Positions 1 to 8,183 of a DNA stretch of 64,000 bases are shown piece after piece. Origin of the DNA: Kineosporia aurantiaca JCM 3230 (GTDB lineage Bacteria > Actinomycetota > Actinomycetes > Actinomycetales > Kineosporiaceae). Made by a program: the position numbers and the translations under genes. The stretch is taken from contig JODP01000013.1 of assembly GCA_000719025.1 (NCBI GenBank), positions 186,001-250,000 on the forward strand, written 5' to 3'. The notes under the pieces are model-generated. The model worked only from the letters and a program-made list of their open reading frames with translations, did no database searches and was not told where the DNA came from. Numbering within the stretch: position 1 is the stretch's first letter; each line of letters starts with the position of its first letter.

Positions 1-309
1 GGTGATCGTGCCGACGGTGGATCGCGGGTTTCGGGACGTGGACTTCTGGTCGATCGAGACGGCCGGCGAGAGCCCCTCGATGAAGTCCACGTCGGGTTTG
101 TCCATCTGCCCGAGGAACTGCCGGGCATAGGCGGACAGCGACTCGACGTACCGGCGCTGCCCCTCGGCGAAAATCGTGTCGAACGCCAGGGAGGACTTGC
201 CCGACCCGGACAGGCCGGTGAAAACCACCAGCGCATCACGAGGAAGATCGAGCGAGACATCCTTCAGGTTGTGCTCGCGGGCTCCGCGAACGATAAGTCG
301 GTCACTCAC
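1..309 (-). CDS. uvrA: UvrA excinuclease subunit, N-terminal part (cut by window edge)
   Basis: The first 103 codons of UvrA, the damage-recognition ATPase of nucleotide excision repair; the rest lies beyond position 1. Visible are the conserved N-terminal RGAREHNLK block, the Walker A motif GLSGSGKSSL, then FAEGQRRYVESLS and the SPAVSIDQK region. An ATG at 318 is in frame, but it lies inside the predicted -10 hexamer. The GTG at 309 is exactly 7 nt after that -10, so I take it as the start of a leaderless mRNA encoding V/M-SDRLIVRGAREHN. The gene is divergent from the MBL-fold hydrolase, the usual actinobacterial arrangement. Identification is certain; the start is inferred. Confidence 0.97.
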   Translation of the reverse strand, partial: MSDRLIVRGAREHNLKDVSLDLPRDALVVFTGLSGSGKSSLAFDTIFAEGQRRYVESLSAYARQFLGQMDKPDVDFIEGLSPAVSIDQKSTSRNPRSTVGTIT

Positions 310-316
310 GCAGGCC

Positions 317-339
317 ATGCTAGGTGCCCCCACCGACAG
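317..339 (-). promoter_or_regulatory. PafBC/RecA-NDp-type DNA-damage promoter of uvrA
   Basis: Reading the minus strand: CTGTCGGTG (339-331), 8 nt, TAGCAT (322-317), then 7 nt to GTG 309. This fits the mycobacterial RecA-NDp consensus TTGTCRGTG-N8-TAnnnT recognised with the PafBC activator, with only the first base different. Near-identical copies precede uvrB and the ABC exporter. Confidence 0.85.
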
Positions 340-489
340 TCTTCGCGTCGAGCGGTCAGCGCAGCGGGCCGGACGGTCCGGCCATGGCTGTACTCCGGGG
401 GAACCTGGGGCCTAAGGCGGATATGTCCGTGTTCGCCGAGAGCTTCACCGGATTCCGGAGCACCCCATCCGGAATGGCAAGGTATGTCC

Positions 490-1152
490 ATGGTCTACAA
501 CGGAGAAGTCACCCAGGGCGGGCCGGCTGACGTCCGCGAGCTGCCCGACGCGGTGATCCGGAAGGCGAGCGTCTCGCCCCAGGACAACAACACGTATCTG
601 ATCACCTGCCGGAAGACCGGGGACCAGGTGCTGATCGACGCGGCCGACGACGCCGAGAGAGTGCGCACCCTGATCGGCGAGGGCGGGGGCCCGCTGCGCG
701 GCATCGTCACCACCCACCAGCACTGGGACCACCACCGCGCGCTGAGCGAGATCGCCGCGGTCACCAAGGCCCCGACGCTGGCCGGGGAGGACGACGCGGA
801 CGCCCTGCCGCTCGCGCCGGACGTCCGGCTGCGCCACGGTGACCAGGTCGCGGTCGGCGAGCTGACGCTGGAGGTGGTGCACCTGCGGGGGCACACGCCC
901 GGCTCGGTGACGCTGGTGCTGACCAGCTCGGACGGCAGCGTGCACGCTTTTACGGGCGACAGCCTCTTCCCGGGTGGGGTCGGGAACACGCACGACGACA
1001 AGGACAACTTCAAGTCCCTGATCACCGACGTCGAGCAGCGACTCTTCGACGTCTACCCGGACGAGACCTGGATCTACCCCGGCCACGGCAAGGACACGAC
1101 CCTCGGCGCCGAGCGCCCGAGCCTGCCGGAGTGGCACGAACGGGGCTGGTGA
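490..1152 (+). CDS. MBL-fold metallo-hydrolase next to uvrA
   Basis: A 220-residue metallo-beta-lactamase-fold hydrolase of the glyoxalase II-like group, probably cytoplasmic. The first metal-binding motif reads HQHWDHH (THxHxDH type). Later ligands are the His of LRGHTPGS, the Asp of FTGDSLF and the His of YPGHGKDT, so a two-metal site looks complete. Substrate is unknown; the family includes thioesterases. A longer reading frame extends to 271, but homologues usually begin near MVYNGEV; an AAGG ribosome site lies 7 nt before ATG 490. ATG 484 is a possible alternative. Its place beside uvrA matches Rv1637c of M. tuberculosis, from memory. Confidence 0.9.
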   Translation: MVYNGEVTQGGPADVRELPDAVIRKASVSPQDNNTYLITCRKTGDQVLIDAADDAERVRTLIGEGGGPLRGIVTTHQHWDHHRALSEIAAVTKAPTLAGEDDADALPLAPDVRLRHGDQVAVGELTLEVVHLRGHTPGSVTLVLTSSDGSVHAFTGDSLFPGGVGNTHDDKDNFKSLITDVEQRLFDVYPDETWIYPGHGKDTTLGAERPSLPEWHERGW

Positions 1153-1168
1153 CCGCCTAACCCCGCCG

Positions 1169-1204
1169 ACCCGCGTTGCCGGAAGTCTCTCCGGCAACGC
1201 GGGT
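1169..1204. terminator. Bidirectional hairpin between convergent genes
   Basis: A perfect 15-bp inverted repeat (arms ACCCGCGTTGCCGGA at 1169-1183 and its complement at 1190-1204, 6-nt loop) sits between the stops of the MBL hydrolase and the esterase. There is no U-tract, as is common in actinobacteria. Confidence 0.85.
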
Positions 1205-1222
1205 GCTGGCGAGCGTCATCAA

Positions 1223-2524
1223 TCAGTGCTGGTGGTGCAACGGGAAGGCGACCTTGGTGACGAAGTCGCGCAGTGCGCCCCGCCAGTAGGACCAGTTGTG
1301 ACCGCCGTTCACGTTGTACTGCCGGAACGGGACACCGGCCGACGTGAGCAGAGCTTCTTCGGCCGTGGTGTTCGCCTGGGCGGCGCCGCCGAGATCCTGC
1401 TTGGCTACGCCGACGTGCAGGCCGAGCAGCTTCTTCAGCGCCGGGTTCTTCTCCTCACCGTTGACCGGTAGGCCCCGCGGGGCGGACCAGACGGCGTAGT
1501 AACCGAACTTCGTGGTGTCGTTCCACAGCACGTCCTGCACGGTGGTGGTGCCGCCGGACAGTCCGGCGAACGCCCGCTCCGATGCCTTGGCCGAGACGTT
1601 GTAGTGCTTCTGCACGTACGGGACGACGTTGTCGAGCAGGTCGTCCGTAGTGGGGTTGTTGGGCATCACCACCACCATCGGGGTGGCGCGGCCGGAGTCG
1701 ATCAGGTTGTCCATGATGTTCTTCAGGTCGCCCTGGGTGCTCCAGTCCATCTCGTTCCCGCCTCCACCGTGAATCAGGTAGAAGGTCGGGTAGGACGCGG
1801 ATCGGCGGGCGTTGTAACCGGGCGGCGTGTAGACGGTCAGATAGTTCTTGTCGGCCGGCGCGGTGTGACCGGGCGCGTCGTAGGTGATGTGCTTCAGACT
1901 GCCCTGCTTGTCGTGTTTACCCACCGGAGCCTGCCAGGACAGGTTCTCGGTGCCGAACCGTGAGTCCGACGGCACGTACACCTGGCTGCTGAGCTCGGCC
2001 GAACCGCTGGTGTTCCAGGGCGGGTTCGAAGGATCGGCAATGGGCGTGCACCCGGTCAGGGCCGGAGCGGCCGCGTCACAGTCGGCGTAGAACTGGTAGT
2101 TGAACACCCCGGACGGCAAAGCCGTGGTGTAGGACCAGATCCCGCTCTTGCGGTCGAGCTTCAGGTCCTCGACCGGCCAGTTCGCGGCGGATCCGGCATT
2201 CGGCGTGCTGAGCGGGAAATCGCCCGGCTCCCAGGTGTTCCCGGTGTCCGCGTTCGGGTTGGTCGGATCCTTCGCGATGTCGGCGGCGGAGGCGAACGAC
2301 CACTCGCCCTTGATCCGGATCCGCTTCGCGTCCGGAGCCTTGATCCGGAAGGTCACCGTGTAGCCGGTCGGGGCCTTGCCGGTGTGTTTCACCTCCGGGG
2401 CCAGCGTCTGCGGCCGGTGGGTCACGGGAGCCGCGTTCGCCGCGCTGAGCGGCAACCCAACCAGCGCACCCACGGCCAAGGGGACGATGCCCAGTCTCAG
2501 CAGTCGTCGTCGATTGTCGAGCAT
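1223..2524 (-). CDS. Secreted esterase with N-terminal E-set-like domain
   Basis: A 433-residue exported alpha/beta hydrolase of the esterase D / feruloyl-esterase type. A signal peptide with an RRR n-region ends near residue 31 (AANA-APV). Residues about 50-190 form a beta-rich module with motifs typical of CBM48/E-set domains preceding such esterases. The catalytic half starts near 210: HGGGG oxyanion region (252-256), nucleophile Ser323 in GLSGG, probable catalytic His409 in NGGHNWSYW. ATG 2524 has GGAGAGG 6 nt upstream, so it is preferred over the upstream in-frame codon at 2539. It is divergent from another secreted esterase across a palindromic operator-like sequence. The natural ester substrate cannot be told. 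Confidence 0.88.
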   Translation of the reverse strand: MLDNRRRLLRLGIVPLAVGALVGLPLSAANAAPVTHRPQTLAPEVKHTGKAPTGYTVTFRIKAPDAKRIRIKGEWSFASAADIAKDPTNPNADTGNTWEPGDFPLSTPNAGSAANWPVEDLKLDRKSGIWSYTTALPSGVFNYQFYADCDAAAPALTGCTPIADPSNPPWNTSGSAELSSQVYVPSDSRFGTENLSWQAPVGKHDKQGSLKHITYDAPGHTAPADKNYLTVYTPPGYNARRSASYPTFYLIHGGGGNEMDWSTQGDLKNIMDNLIDSGRATPMVVVMPNNPTTDDLLDNVVPYVQKHYNVSAKASERAFAGLSGGTTTVQDVLWNDTTKFGYYAVWSAPRGLPVNGEEKNPALKKLLGLHVGVAKQDLGGAAQANTTAEEALLTSAGVPFRQYNVNGGHNWSYWRGALRDFVTKVAFPLHHQH

Positions 2525-2634
2525 GCAGTACCTCTCCACAGCGGTCAGCCTCGACCGCGGGCCCGCCCTCGGCGTGCGAGGGCCGAAAATTGGACTTCGT
2601 CAGCGCATCTCGCACTCTGACGGCCAACGGGACG

Positions 2635-2726
2635 ACCCTTTCCCCGGACGGCCGGGTTGTCAAGCGCCGGTTACCTCACAAAGTGAGGTAACTGCCTTGA
2701 CCCGCGTTACCCATCCGTAATAGGAC
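2635..2726. promoter_or_regulatory. Divergent promoters flanking a perfect palindrome (operator candidate)
   Basis: A perfect inverted repeat, GTTACCTCAC (2670-2679), AAA, and its reverse complement (2683-2692), lies between two outward promoters. Minus: TTGACA (2663-2658), 17 nt, AAGGGT (2640-2635), towards the esterase. Plus: TTGACC (2697-2702) with TAATAG/TAGGAC at 2718-2726, towards the carboxylesterase. The palindrome lies 4 to 6 bp from each -35, where a dimeric repressor could control both genes. Confidence 0.7.
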
Positions 2727-2790
2727 AGGAGGTGTTCACAGGAGACCCCTAGGGACGTGACGCAGGAAACCCTCGACGGAGAGGCGACTC

Positions 2791-4446
2791 ATGCGATGGG
2801 CTCGATCGATCAGGACGGTCACGGTCGGCGCGGCCGTGGTGGCGATGACCACGGCGGCCATGCTGGGACTGGGGCTGGCCGGGGCTTTGGCTGCCGCCGG
2901 CCGGGATCCGCAGGCCAGACCGGCCACCGTGCACTCCGACGTGGTGGCCACCGCGTCGGGTAAGGTACGCGGCCTTCAGAGCACTTCCTACGATCAGTGG
3001 CTCGGGATTCCCTACGCAGCAGATGCTTCCGGTAAGGCCCGGTGGACCGCGCCGCAGCCGGTGGCCGCCTGGAAGGGAATTCGGGAAGCCGATCAGTTCA
3101 GCGCGCGCTGCGCTCAGGCATCGGGCTGGGACCCGGGCTACGAAAAGGTCACCACGACCGAGAACTGTCTTTCGCTGAACGTCTACGTACCTCACGGGGC
3201 CAAGGGCAAACTGCCGGTGCTCGCCTGGATCCACGGTGGTGGATTCACCGGCGGCGCAGGTCAGGACACCGACCCCCGGCAGTTCGTGGACAAGGGCGAC
3301 GCCATCGTCGTCACGATCAACTACCGGCTCGGTGCGCTGGGGTATCTGAACCTCCCTGGCCTGCCGGAGGGCGGCACTTTCGGTCTGTTGGACCAGCAGG
3401 CGGCTTTGCGCTGGGTACAGACGAACATCGCCAACTTCGGTGGTGACCCCCGACGGGTCACGATCGCCGGACAGTCGGCCGGTGCATCGTCGGTCTGCGA
3501 CCAACTGGCTTCGCCTACAGCCAAGGGGTTGTTCTCCGGGGCCATCATTCAGAGCGGTGGTTGCTCGCTGACCTCGGAGAAGGACGCTCAGACGGCCAGC
3601 GCGAAGTTCGTGACCGAAGCCGGCTGCACCGACGCCTCGAACGTCCTTAATTGCCTGCGGGCCAAGCCTGCCGCAGACATCGTCGCGGCTCAGCAGAAGG
3701 CGGGCGTACGTCCGTCGGTCGGGGGTAAGGCGTTCCCGGTCGACCCGGCCACTGCAGTTCCCGCCGGGCAGTTCAGCCGAGTGCCGGTAGTGGTGGGGCA
3801 GGTCAGCAACGAGCGAGCGCTGAACACGTTCCAGAACTACGACTACCTAGGCAAGCCGATCACCGCTGCGCAGTACCCGGAAATGGTGCGGGACGCCTAC
3901 GGCGACGACGCGGACAAGATCCTGAAGAAGTATCCGCTGTCGAAGTACAAGACGCCGGGCGCGGCCTGGACCGCGACGCAGACCGACGACACATCGGCCA
4001 CCCGGCAGCAACTGTTCCGCGATCTGTCCAAGTACGTGAACACCTACGCCTACGAGTTCGCCGAGAGCAGCACCCCGCAGTTCGCGTCGATCTGGCTGCT
4101 CCAGCAGAAGAACGAGGCGGCCCGGAACTTCCCGTTCGGCGCCACCCACGTCGATGACCTGCCCTACCTGTGGCAGTACCTCGGGCAGACCTTGCCCTTC
4201 ACCGACGACCAGCTCGAACTGTCGGACCAGATGATCAGCTACTGGAGCAGTTTCGTCACCCGGCAGAACCCGAACAGTGCGGTGACCCCGAAGTGGCCCG
4301 TGTACAAGGCCTCCGACGAAAGCATCATCTCGCTGAAGGCCTGCGACACCGCACCGGCCTCGACCCAACCCCCGGCGGCCTGCTCGGCAGCGAGCCGCGA
4401 CTTCAGTAAGGAGCACAGCACGGCCTTCTGGGCCGCCATCGACTGA
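2791..4446 (+). CDS. Secreted type-B carboxylesterase
   Basis: A 551-residue member of the carboxylesterase type B / cholinesterase family, exported by an N-terminal signal sequence (hydrophobic residues about 9-36). The family signature FGGDPRRVTIAGQSAG holds nucleophile Ser229; HGGGF (148-152) forms the oxyanion hole, and ENCLSLNVYVP is the second family signature. A His in the FGATHVDDLPYLW segment is the likely catalytic base. Length is normal for the family. ATG 2791 has GGAGAGG 6 nt upstream. It shares a divergent regulatory region with the other secreted esterase, so the two may be induced together. Substrate is unknown. Confidence 0.92.
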   Translation: MRWARSIRTVTVGAAVVAMTTAAMLGLGLAGALAAAGRDPQARPATVHSDVVATASGKVRGLQSTSYDQWLGIPYAADASGKARWTAPQPVAAWKGIREADQFSARCAQASGWDPGYEKVTTTENCLSLNVYVPHGAKGKLPVLAWIHGGGFTGGAGQDTDPRQFVDKGDAIVVTINYRLGALGYLNLPGLPEGGTFGLLDQQAALRWVQTNIANFGGDPRRVTIAGQSAGASSVCDQLASPTAKGLFSGAIIQSGGCSLTSEKDAQTASAKFVTEAGCTDASNVLNCLRAKPAADIVAAQQKAGVRPSVGGKAFPVDPATAVPAGQFSRVPVVVGQVSNERALNTFQNYDYLGKPITAAQYPEMVRDAYGDDADKILKKYPLSKYKTPGAAWTATQTDDTSATRQQLFRDLSKYVNTYAYEFAESSTPQFASIWLLQQKNEAARNFPFGATHVDDLPYLWQYLGQTLPFTDDQLELSDQMISYWSSFVTRQNPNSAVTPKWPVYKASDESIISLKACDTAPASTQPPAACSAASRDFSKEHSTAFWAAID

Positions 4447-4455
4447 CCCTTCGAA

Positions 4456-4491
4456 CGGCTGGGACGGCTCTTACCCGGGCCGTCCCAGCCG
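4456..4491. terminator. Bidirectional hairpin terminator
   Basis: A perfect 13-bp inverted repeat (CGGCTGGGACGGC at 4456-4468, complement at 4479-4491, 10-nt loop) sits between the convergent carboxylesterase and methyltransferase genes. Confidence 0.82.
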
Positions 4492-4500
4492 TGCGGCTGG

Positions 4501-5130
4501 TCAGCGGATGAAGGTGAACAGGCGCCGGGTCGGATCCAACTCCATAGGCTCGCCCTCGTACCGCACGACCCCCATCGAAGGCCTATCCGGGGTATCGCGT
4601 TCCTCGTAGGCGATCTCGGCGAAACCGCTCTGCGCGAACCAGTCCCGCACCTGGTCGTTCAGGTCGTGGATGTCGTCGTCCCGGCCCCGAGACCAGATCA
4701 GGGTGGCACCCGGGCGGCAGAAGGCCGGCGCCGAGCGGATCAGACCCTGCAGGTCCGGATCCGAGATGTTGCCGAAGATCCCGACCATCACCACCAGGTC
4801 GGCCGGCACCAGACCGACGTAGACCGCCGGGTCACCGGCGTCCGCGGTGATCACGTGGACCGGCAGGCCCTGCGCCGTGACCCGCGCCCGGTCGGCCAGT
4901 TCGGGGTTCAGCTCGACCAGCGTGGCCGCCACCCGACCGGCGTCCTCTCGCGGTGCAAGCACTGCGATCAGGTCGCGCCCGTCGCCCGCGCACAGGCTGA
5001 CGGCGGTCACCGACTGCCCCGCCGTGCGGTCCAGGAACTCCCCGATGTGATCGCGAACCCGGGACAGTCGCCAGGACAGCCCGGAGGTCGGGTCGTCGTA
5101 TTCTTCGTGCCAGGTGACGTAGTCGCGCAT
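4501..5130 (-). CDS. SAM-dependent methyltransferase-like protein
   Basis: A 209-residue protein with a class I methyltransferase fold. Motif I is VSLCAGDGRDL (about 44-54), in which the glycine loop reads AGDG. An acidic residue after strand 2 (LVELNPEL), HVITADAG and LVVMVGIFGNI follow in the expected order; later comes a segment with GATLIWSRG. The cofactor-binding half is therefore intact, but nothing indicates the methyl acceptor. ATG 5130 follows a G-rich ribosome site. It stands alone, convergent with the carboxylesterase. Confidence 0.72.
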   Translation of the reverse strand: MRDYVTWHEEYDDPTSGLSWRLSRVRDHIGEFLDRTAGQSVTAVSLCAGDGRDLIAVLAPREDAGRVAATLVELNPELADRARVTAQGLPVHVITADAGDPAVYVGLVPADLVVMVGIFGNISDPDLQGLIRSAPAFCRPGATLIWSRGRDDDIHDLNDQVRDWFAQSGFAEIAYEERDTPDRPSMGVVRYEGEPMELDPTRRLFTFIR

Positions 5131-5189
5131 TTCCCCCCCATCGATCCAGCGTCTGGGTCGAGCCTAGAGCCGGATCGATGAGGTACGCG

Positions 5190-5492
5190 TCAGCCGCCGA
5201 TGGTCGTGGCGTGATCCATCGGCGACCGGTGATGGCCGGGCTCCCCCGGACCGGGCTGCTCGGTGTGCGGGATGGCCGGCCCCAGCCCGGCGACCACGTC
5301 CACCCGGGCCATACCCGCGGCCTCGAACCCGAGCAACGAGAGCCGGCCCTGCTCCTTCAACCGGTGAATCGCCTGCGTCGCCTCGGCCAGGGACCGGCCC
5401 GGCGGCACGAACGCCTCGAACGGCTGGGGCCAGTCGCCGATCGCGTTGAACTCACGAGCCTTGTCGATGATCCAGGTCTCCATGGTGTCCAT
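5190..5492 (-). CDS. Small hypothetical protein
   Basis: A possible 100-residue protein starting METW-like (MDTMETWIIDKAREFNAIGDW). The first 60 residues look like a compact helical domain; the tail from about residue 70 is rich in Pro, Gly and His. No family recognised. No strong ribosome site is visible, and ATG 5483 is an alternative start. Its separation from neighbours and amphipathic N-terminus favour a real gene, but evidence is weak. Confidence 0.45.
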   Translation of the reverse strand: MDTMETWIIDKAREFNAIGDWPQPFEAFVPPGRSLAEATQAIHRLKEQGRLSLLGFEAAGMARVDVVAGLGPAIPHTEQPGPGEPGHHRSPMDHATTIGG

Positions 5493-5689
5493 GCTTTTCA
5501 CGCTAGTCCTCGGCCCGGCCGGCTCAACCGGGGCCACCCGTCCGGCCTAGAGGCGCGCTAAAGCCTGTTATCAAACCAAGTCCGGAAGCTCGTGATCTTT
5601 CTTGGCCGACAAGCGTCGTTCGACGCGCGAAACCGCCCCGGACCAGGTAGGACGGCAGGGCAGACCCGCACACCGAAAGGCATCAACCG

Positions 5690-6550
5690 ATGGCAGTGTC
5701 CGACAGCGGAACGATCGAGCTCGGCGGCAAGCAGGTGGCCCGGCTCGGCTACGGCGCCATGCGTATCACCGGTCCCGGGATCTGGGGACCGCCGAAGGAT
5801 CACGACGAGGCGATCCGGGTGCTCCGTCGGGCCGTGGATCTCGGCGTCACCTTCATCGACACCGCCGACTCCTACGGCCCCTACATCTCCGAGGACCTGA
5901 TCAAGGAGGCGCTGCACGACGGTTCGGGCTACGGCGACGTCGTCATCGCCACCAAGGGTGGACTCACCCGCAGCGGCCCGGACGTCTGGCCGCCGCTGGC
6001 CCGCCCGGAATACCTGCGCCAGTGCATCCTGATGTCGATGCGCCGGCTCGGGCTCGAGCAGATCCCGCTCTGGCAGTTGCACCGCATCGAGAAGAAGACC
6101 CCGCGCGAGGACACCTTCGCCGAGATGAAGAAGTTCGTCGACGAGGGACTCGCCCTCCAGATCGGCCTTTCCGAGGTCAGCGTGGAGGAGATCAAGGCCG
6201 CGCAGGCGGCCGGTCTGCCGATCGCCTCGGTGCAGAACCGGTACAACATGGGCGACCGCCGGGCCGAGGACGTCCTGGACTACTGCGAGCAGCAGGGCAT
6301 CGCGTTCATCCCCTGGGCGCCGGTCAACGCGGGCAGCCTGGCCCGTCCGGGCGGTCCGCTGGAGAAGGTCGCGGGTAACCACCCCGGCAGCACGACGTCC
6401 CAGCTCGCTCTGGCCTGGCTGCTGCGTCGTTCGCCGGTGATGGTGCCGATCCCGGGCACCTCGACGGTGAAGCACCTGGAGGAAAACCTGGGTGGCGCCG
6501 ACGTGACCCTGACGGACGACGAGTTCCAGTCGCTCGCCGACGCGATCTAA
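5690..6550 (+). CDS. Aldo/keto reductase
   Basis: A 286-residue NADPH-dependent aldo/keto reductase, a soluble TIM barrel. The catalytic tetrad is visible: Asp57, Tyr62 (DTADSYGP), Lys89 (ATKGG) and His131 (QLHRIE). The C-terminal cofactor-binding loop reads PIPGTSTVKHLEENL. It resembles the AKR subgroup of YhdN/IolS-like oxidoreductases. A GAAAGG ribosome site precedes ATG 5690. It is monocistronic and followed by a strong hairpin. The physiological carbonyl substrate is unknown. Confidence 0.92.
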   Translation: MAVSDSGTIELGGKQVARLGYGAMRITGPGIWGPPKDHDEAIRVLRRAVDLGVTFIDTADSYGPYISEDLIKEALHDGSGYGDVVIATKGGLTRSGPDVWPPLARPEYLRQCILMSMRRLGLEQIPLWQLHRIEKKTPREDTFAEMKKFVDEGLALQIGLSEVSVEEIKAAQAAGLPIASVQNRYNMGDRRAEDVLDYCEQQGIAFIPWAPVNAGSLARPGGPLEKVAGNHPGSTTSQLALAWLLRRSPVMVPIPGTSTVKHLEENLGGADVTLTDDEFQSLADAI

Positions 6551-6558
6551 ACCAATAA

Positions 6559-6607
6559 CCAATGGTGGACGCTCGTCAGCAGTGTGCTGACGAGCGTCCA
6601 CCATTGG
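6559..6607 (+). terminator. Very long perfect hairpin after the aldo/keto reductase
   Basis: A perfect 23-bp inverted repeat with a 3-nt GTG loop: arm 1 is 6559-6581, arm 2 is 6585-6607. It begins 8 bp after the reductase stop and lacks a T-tract. It most likely acts as an intrinsic terminator; it is the longest perfect stem in the window. Confidence 0.85.
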
Positions 6608-6663
6608 CGTAACAACTGATTCAAAACCCGTACAAGAGGACGCGGGACCGCAAGGATCCCGCC

Positions 6664-7407
6664 GTGAGCTACGACCTCTACTTCTGGCACCACGCCGACG
6701 GCCACCCGGACGACGTGATGGATGACCTGGAAGCGATCGATCCGCATCCGTCGATGCTGGTCTTCCGGGCCGAGGTGCTGGGGCGGTTCCCGGATCTGCG
6801 GGACGTGGCGGATCCCGAGGACGGCGACCCCAATGCGGTCCGATATCTCGTCCTGAACCTGCCGTTCGACTGGGTCGCGCCGATGGCTCGCGAGGTCACC
6901 GAGGCCGCCCTGCGCCACGGCCTGACCGGCTGGGACCCGCAGATGATGGAGGCCCTGAAGCCGCGGCGCACCCGTTCCCGGATCTTCGGTCCGGGCCGCC
7001 TGCGAGGGCTGGGCCAGGGCCTGAACCTGCTCCTGACCGAGTTGACCAAACCGGCGCCCGGACCAGCCACCGCCCGGACCTGGAGCTCCGAAGAGATCCG
7101 GGCAGTGTTCGGGACCGGCCCCCAACGCATGGACCGCGCCTGGAAGCTGCTTCAGCTCGGCAAGCGGATCAGCTTTGCCGAGGCCGTCGCGGTCGAGTCG
7201 GTCGTGCGCCTGACGGCCGACACCGATCTCAGCCCCGACCAGGCGCGCGAGCACTTCGACCGAATCAGTGCCCTGTGCCCGCGCGGAGTTCCGCCGGTCG
7301 GGATGGCCTATTCGGTCAGTGTGAGCACCGGGCTGATCATCAGCCTCGACATCCACGGCACCGCCCGGACCCTGGCCGACAGTCTTTCCGGCCGATCCGG
7401 TCTCTAA
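6664..7407 (+). CDS. Hypothetical protein (MSYDLYFW type)
   Basis: A 247-residue soluble protein of unknown function. The start MSYDLYFWHHADG resembles a widespread actinobacterial uncharacterised group whose members begin MSYDLYFW; no catalytic motif can be named. GTG 6664 is preceded by AAGGA at a suitable distance. Its stop overlaps the stop of the convergent cysteine hydrolase by 2 bp, so no terminator separates them. No membrane segment or signal peptide. Confidence 0.7.
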   Translation: MSYDLYFWHHADGHPDDVMDDLEAIDPHPSMLVFRAEVLGRFPDLRDVADPEDGDPNAVRYLVLNLPFDWVAPMAREVTEAALRHGLTGWDPQMMEALKPRRTRSRIFGPGRLRGLGQGLNLLLTELTKPAPGPATARTWSSEEIRAVFGTGPQRMDRAWKLLQLGKRISFAEAVAVESVVRLTADTDLSPDQAREHFDRISALCPRGVPPVGMAYSVSVSTGLIISLDIHGTARTLADSLSGRSGL

Positions 7408-8009
7408 GGCAGGTCGGCGAGCAGTTCTTCCGCGCTCATCGACACCGAGAACATCGGGAAGTCGAAGCGCAGCGCGTTGTCGTGTTCCTCGGCCGAGGTG
7501 GCAGCCATACAGTCGGACAGCGTGATCACCCGGTAGCCGTTCTCGTAACCGCTGCGCATGGTCGACTCGACGCAGCAGTTGGTCAGGAACCCGCCCAGCA
7601 CGATCGTGCGAATACCCTTGCTGCGCAACATGAAGTCGAGGTTGGTGCTGGCGAAGGTGTCCAACCCCCGCTTGCCTTCGACCACGATGTCCCCGGCCTG
7701 CGGGGTCAGGTCGTCCACGATCGCGGCGCCCCACGAGTCCTTCACGAACGCCTTACCGTCGACCACGCCCTTGAGAATGCCGTAGGGGTGCGAGCTGATC
7801 TCGTGATACCCCTCGGCGAAGGTGATCGGCGCGTGCATCACCGTTACCCCGGCCGCTCGCGCCGCCTCCACCACGTTCTTGGTCTTCCCCAGCATGCCGG
7901 TGCTGTCCATCACCGGTGCCACCGCTTCGTGCAGCGCCCCACCCTCGCTGGTGAAATCGTTCTGGTATTCGATCAGGACGAGAGCGGTGGTGGTCGGATC
8001 GATCGCCAT
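7404..8009 (-). CDS. Isochorismatase-family cysteine hydrolase
   Basis: A 201-residue member of the isochorismatase/nicotinamidase fold family. The expected triad is present: Asp18 in VLIEYQNDF, Lys113 in VEGKRGLDTF and Cys146 in LTNCCVEST, with a cis-peptide-type GG before FLTN. It should hydrolyse an amide or enol ether, but the substrate cannot be inferred from neighbours. A longer frame runs to 8156; ATG 8009 with AGGAG upstream is the supported start. It is convergent with the preceding gene. Confidence 0.88.
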   Translation of the reverse strand: MAIDPTTTALVLIEYQNDFTSEGGALHEAVAPVMDSTGMLGKTKNVVEAARAAGVTVMHAPITFAEGYHEISSHPYGILKGVVDGKAFVKDSWGAAIVDDLTPQAGDIVVEGKRGLDTFASTNLDFMLRSKGIRTIVLGGFLTNCCVESTMRSGYENGYRVITLSDCMAATSAEEHDNALRFDFPMFSVSMSAEELLADLP

Positions 8010-8183
8010 GACTTCTCCTTCGACAGCTTCGTCGGGCCGGAAGTTCCCCGACCACGATAAGCCGGTGGTGCGGTGCTGAGCCCGCACGACCTGCGAAGTC
8101 CTCCCCCGGATTGCGCTCAGTGCTCCCAAAACGGGATGCTTCGGGCCCTCAGGCACCGGCGCGGAACCTCACGGGAGCACAGG

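Noticed and set aside
4448..4456. TTCGAAC as part of a LexA box
   Set aside because: There is no second half-site at 4-bp spacing; it lies between convergent genes and next to a terminator hairpin.
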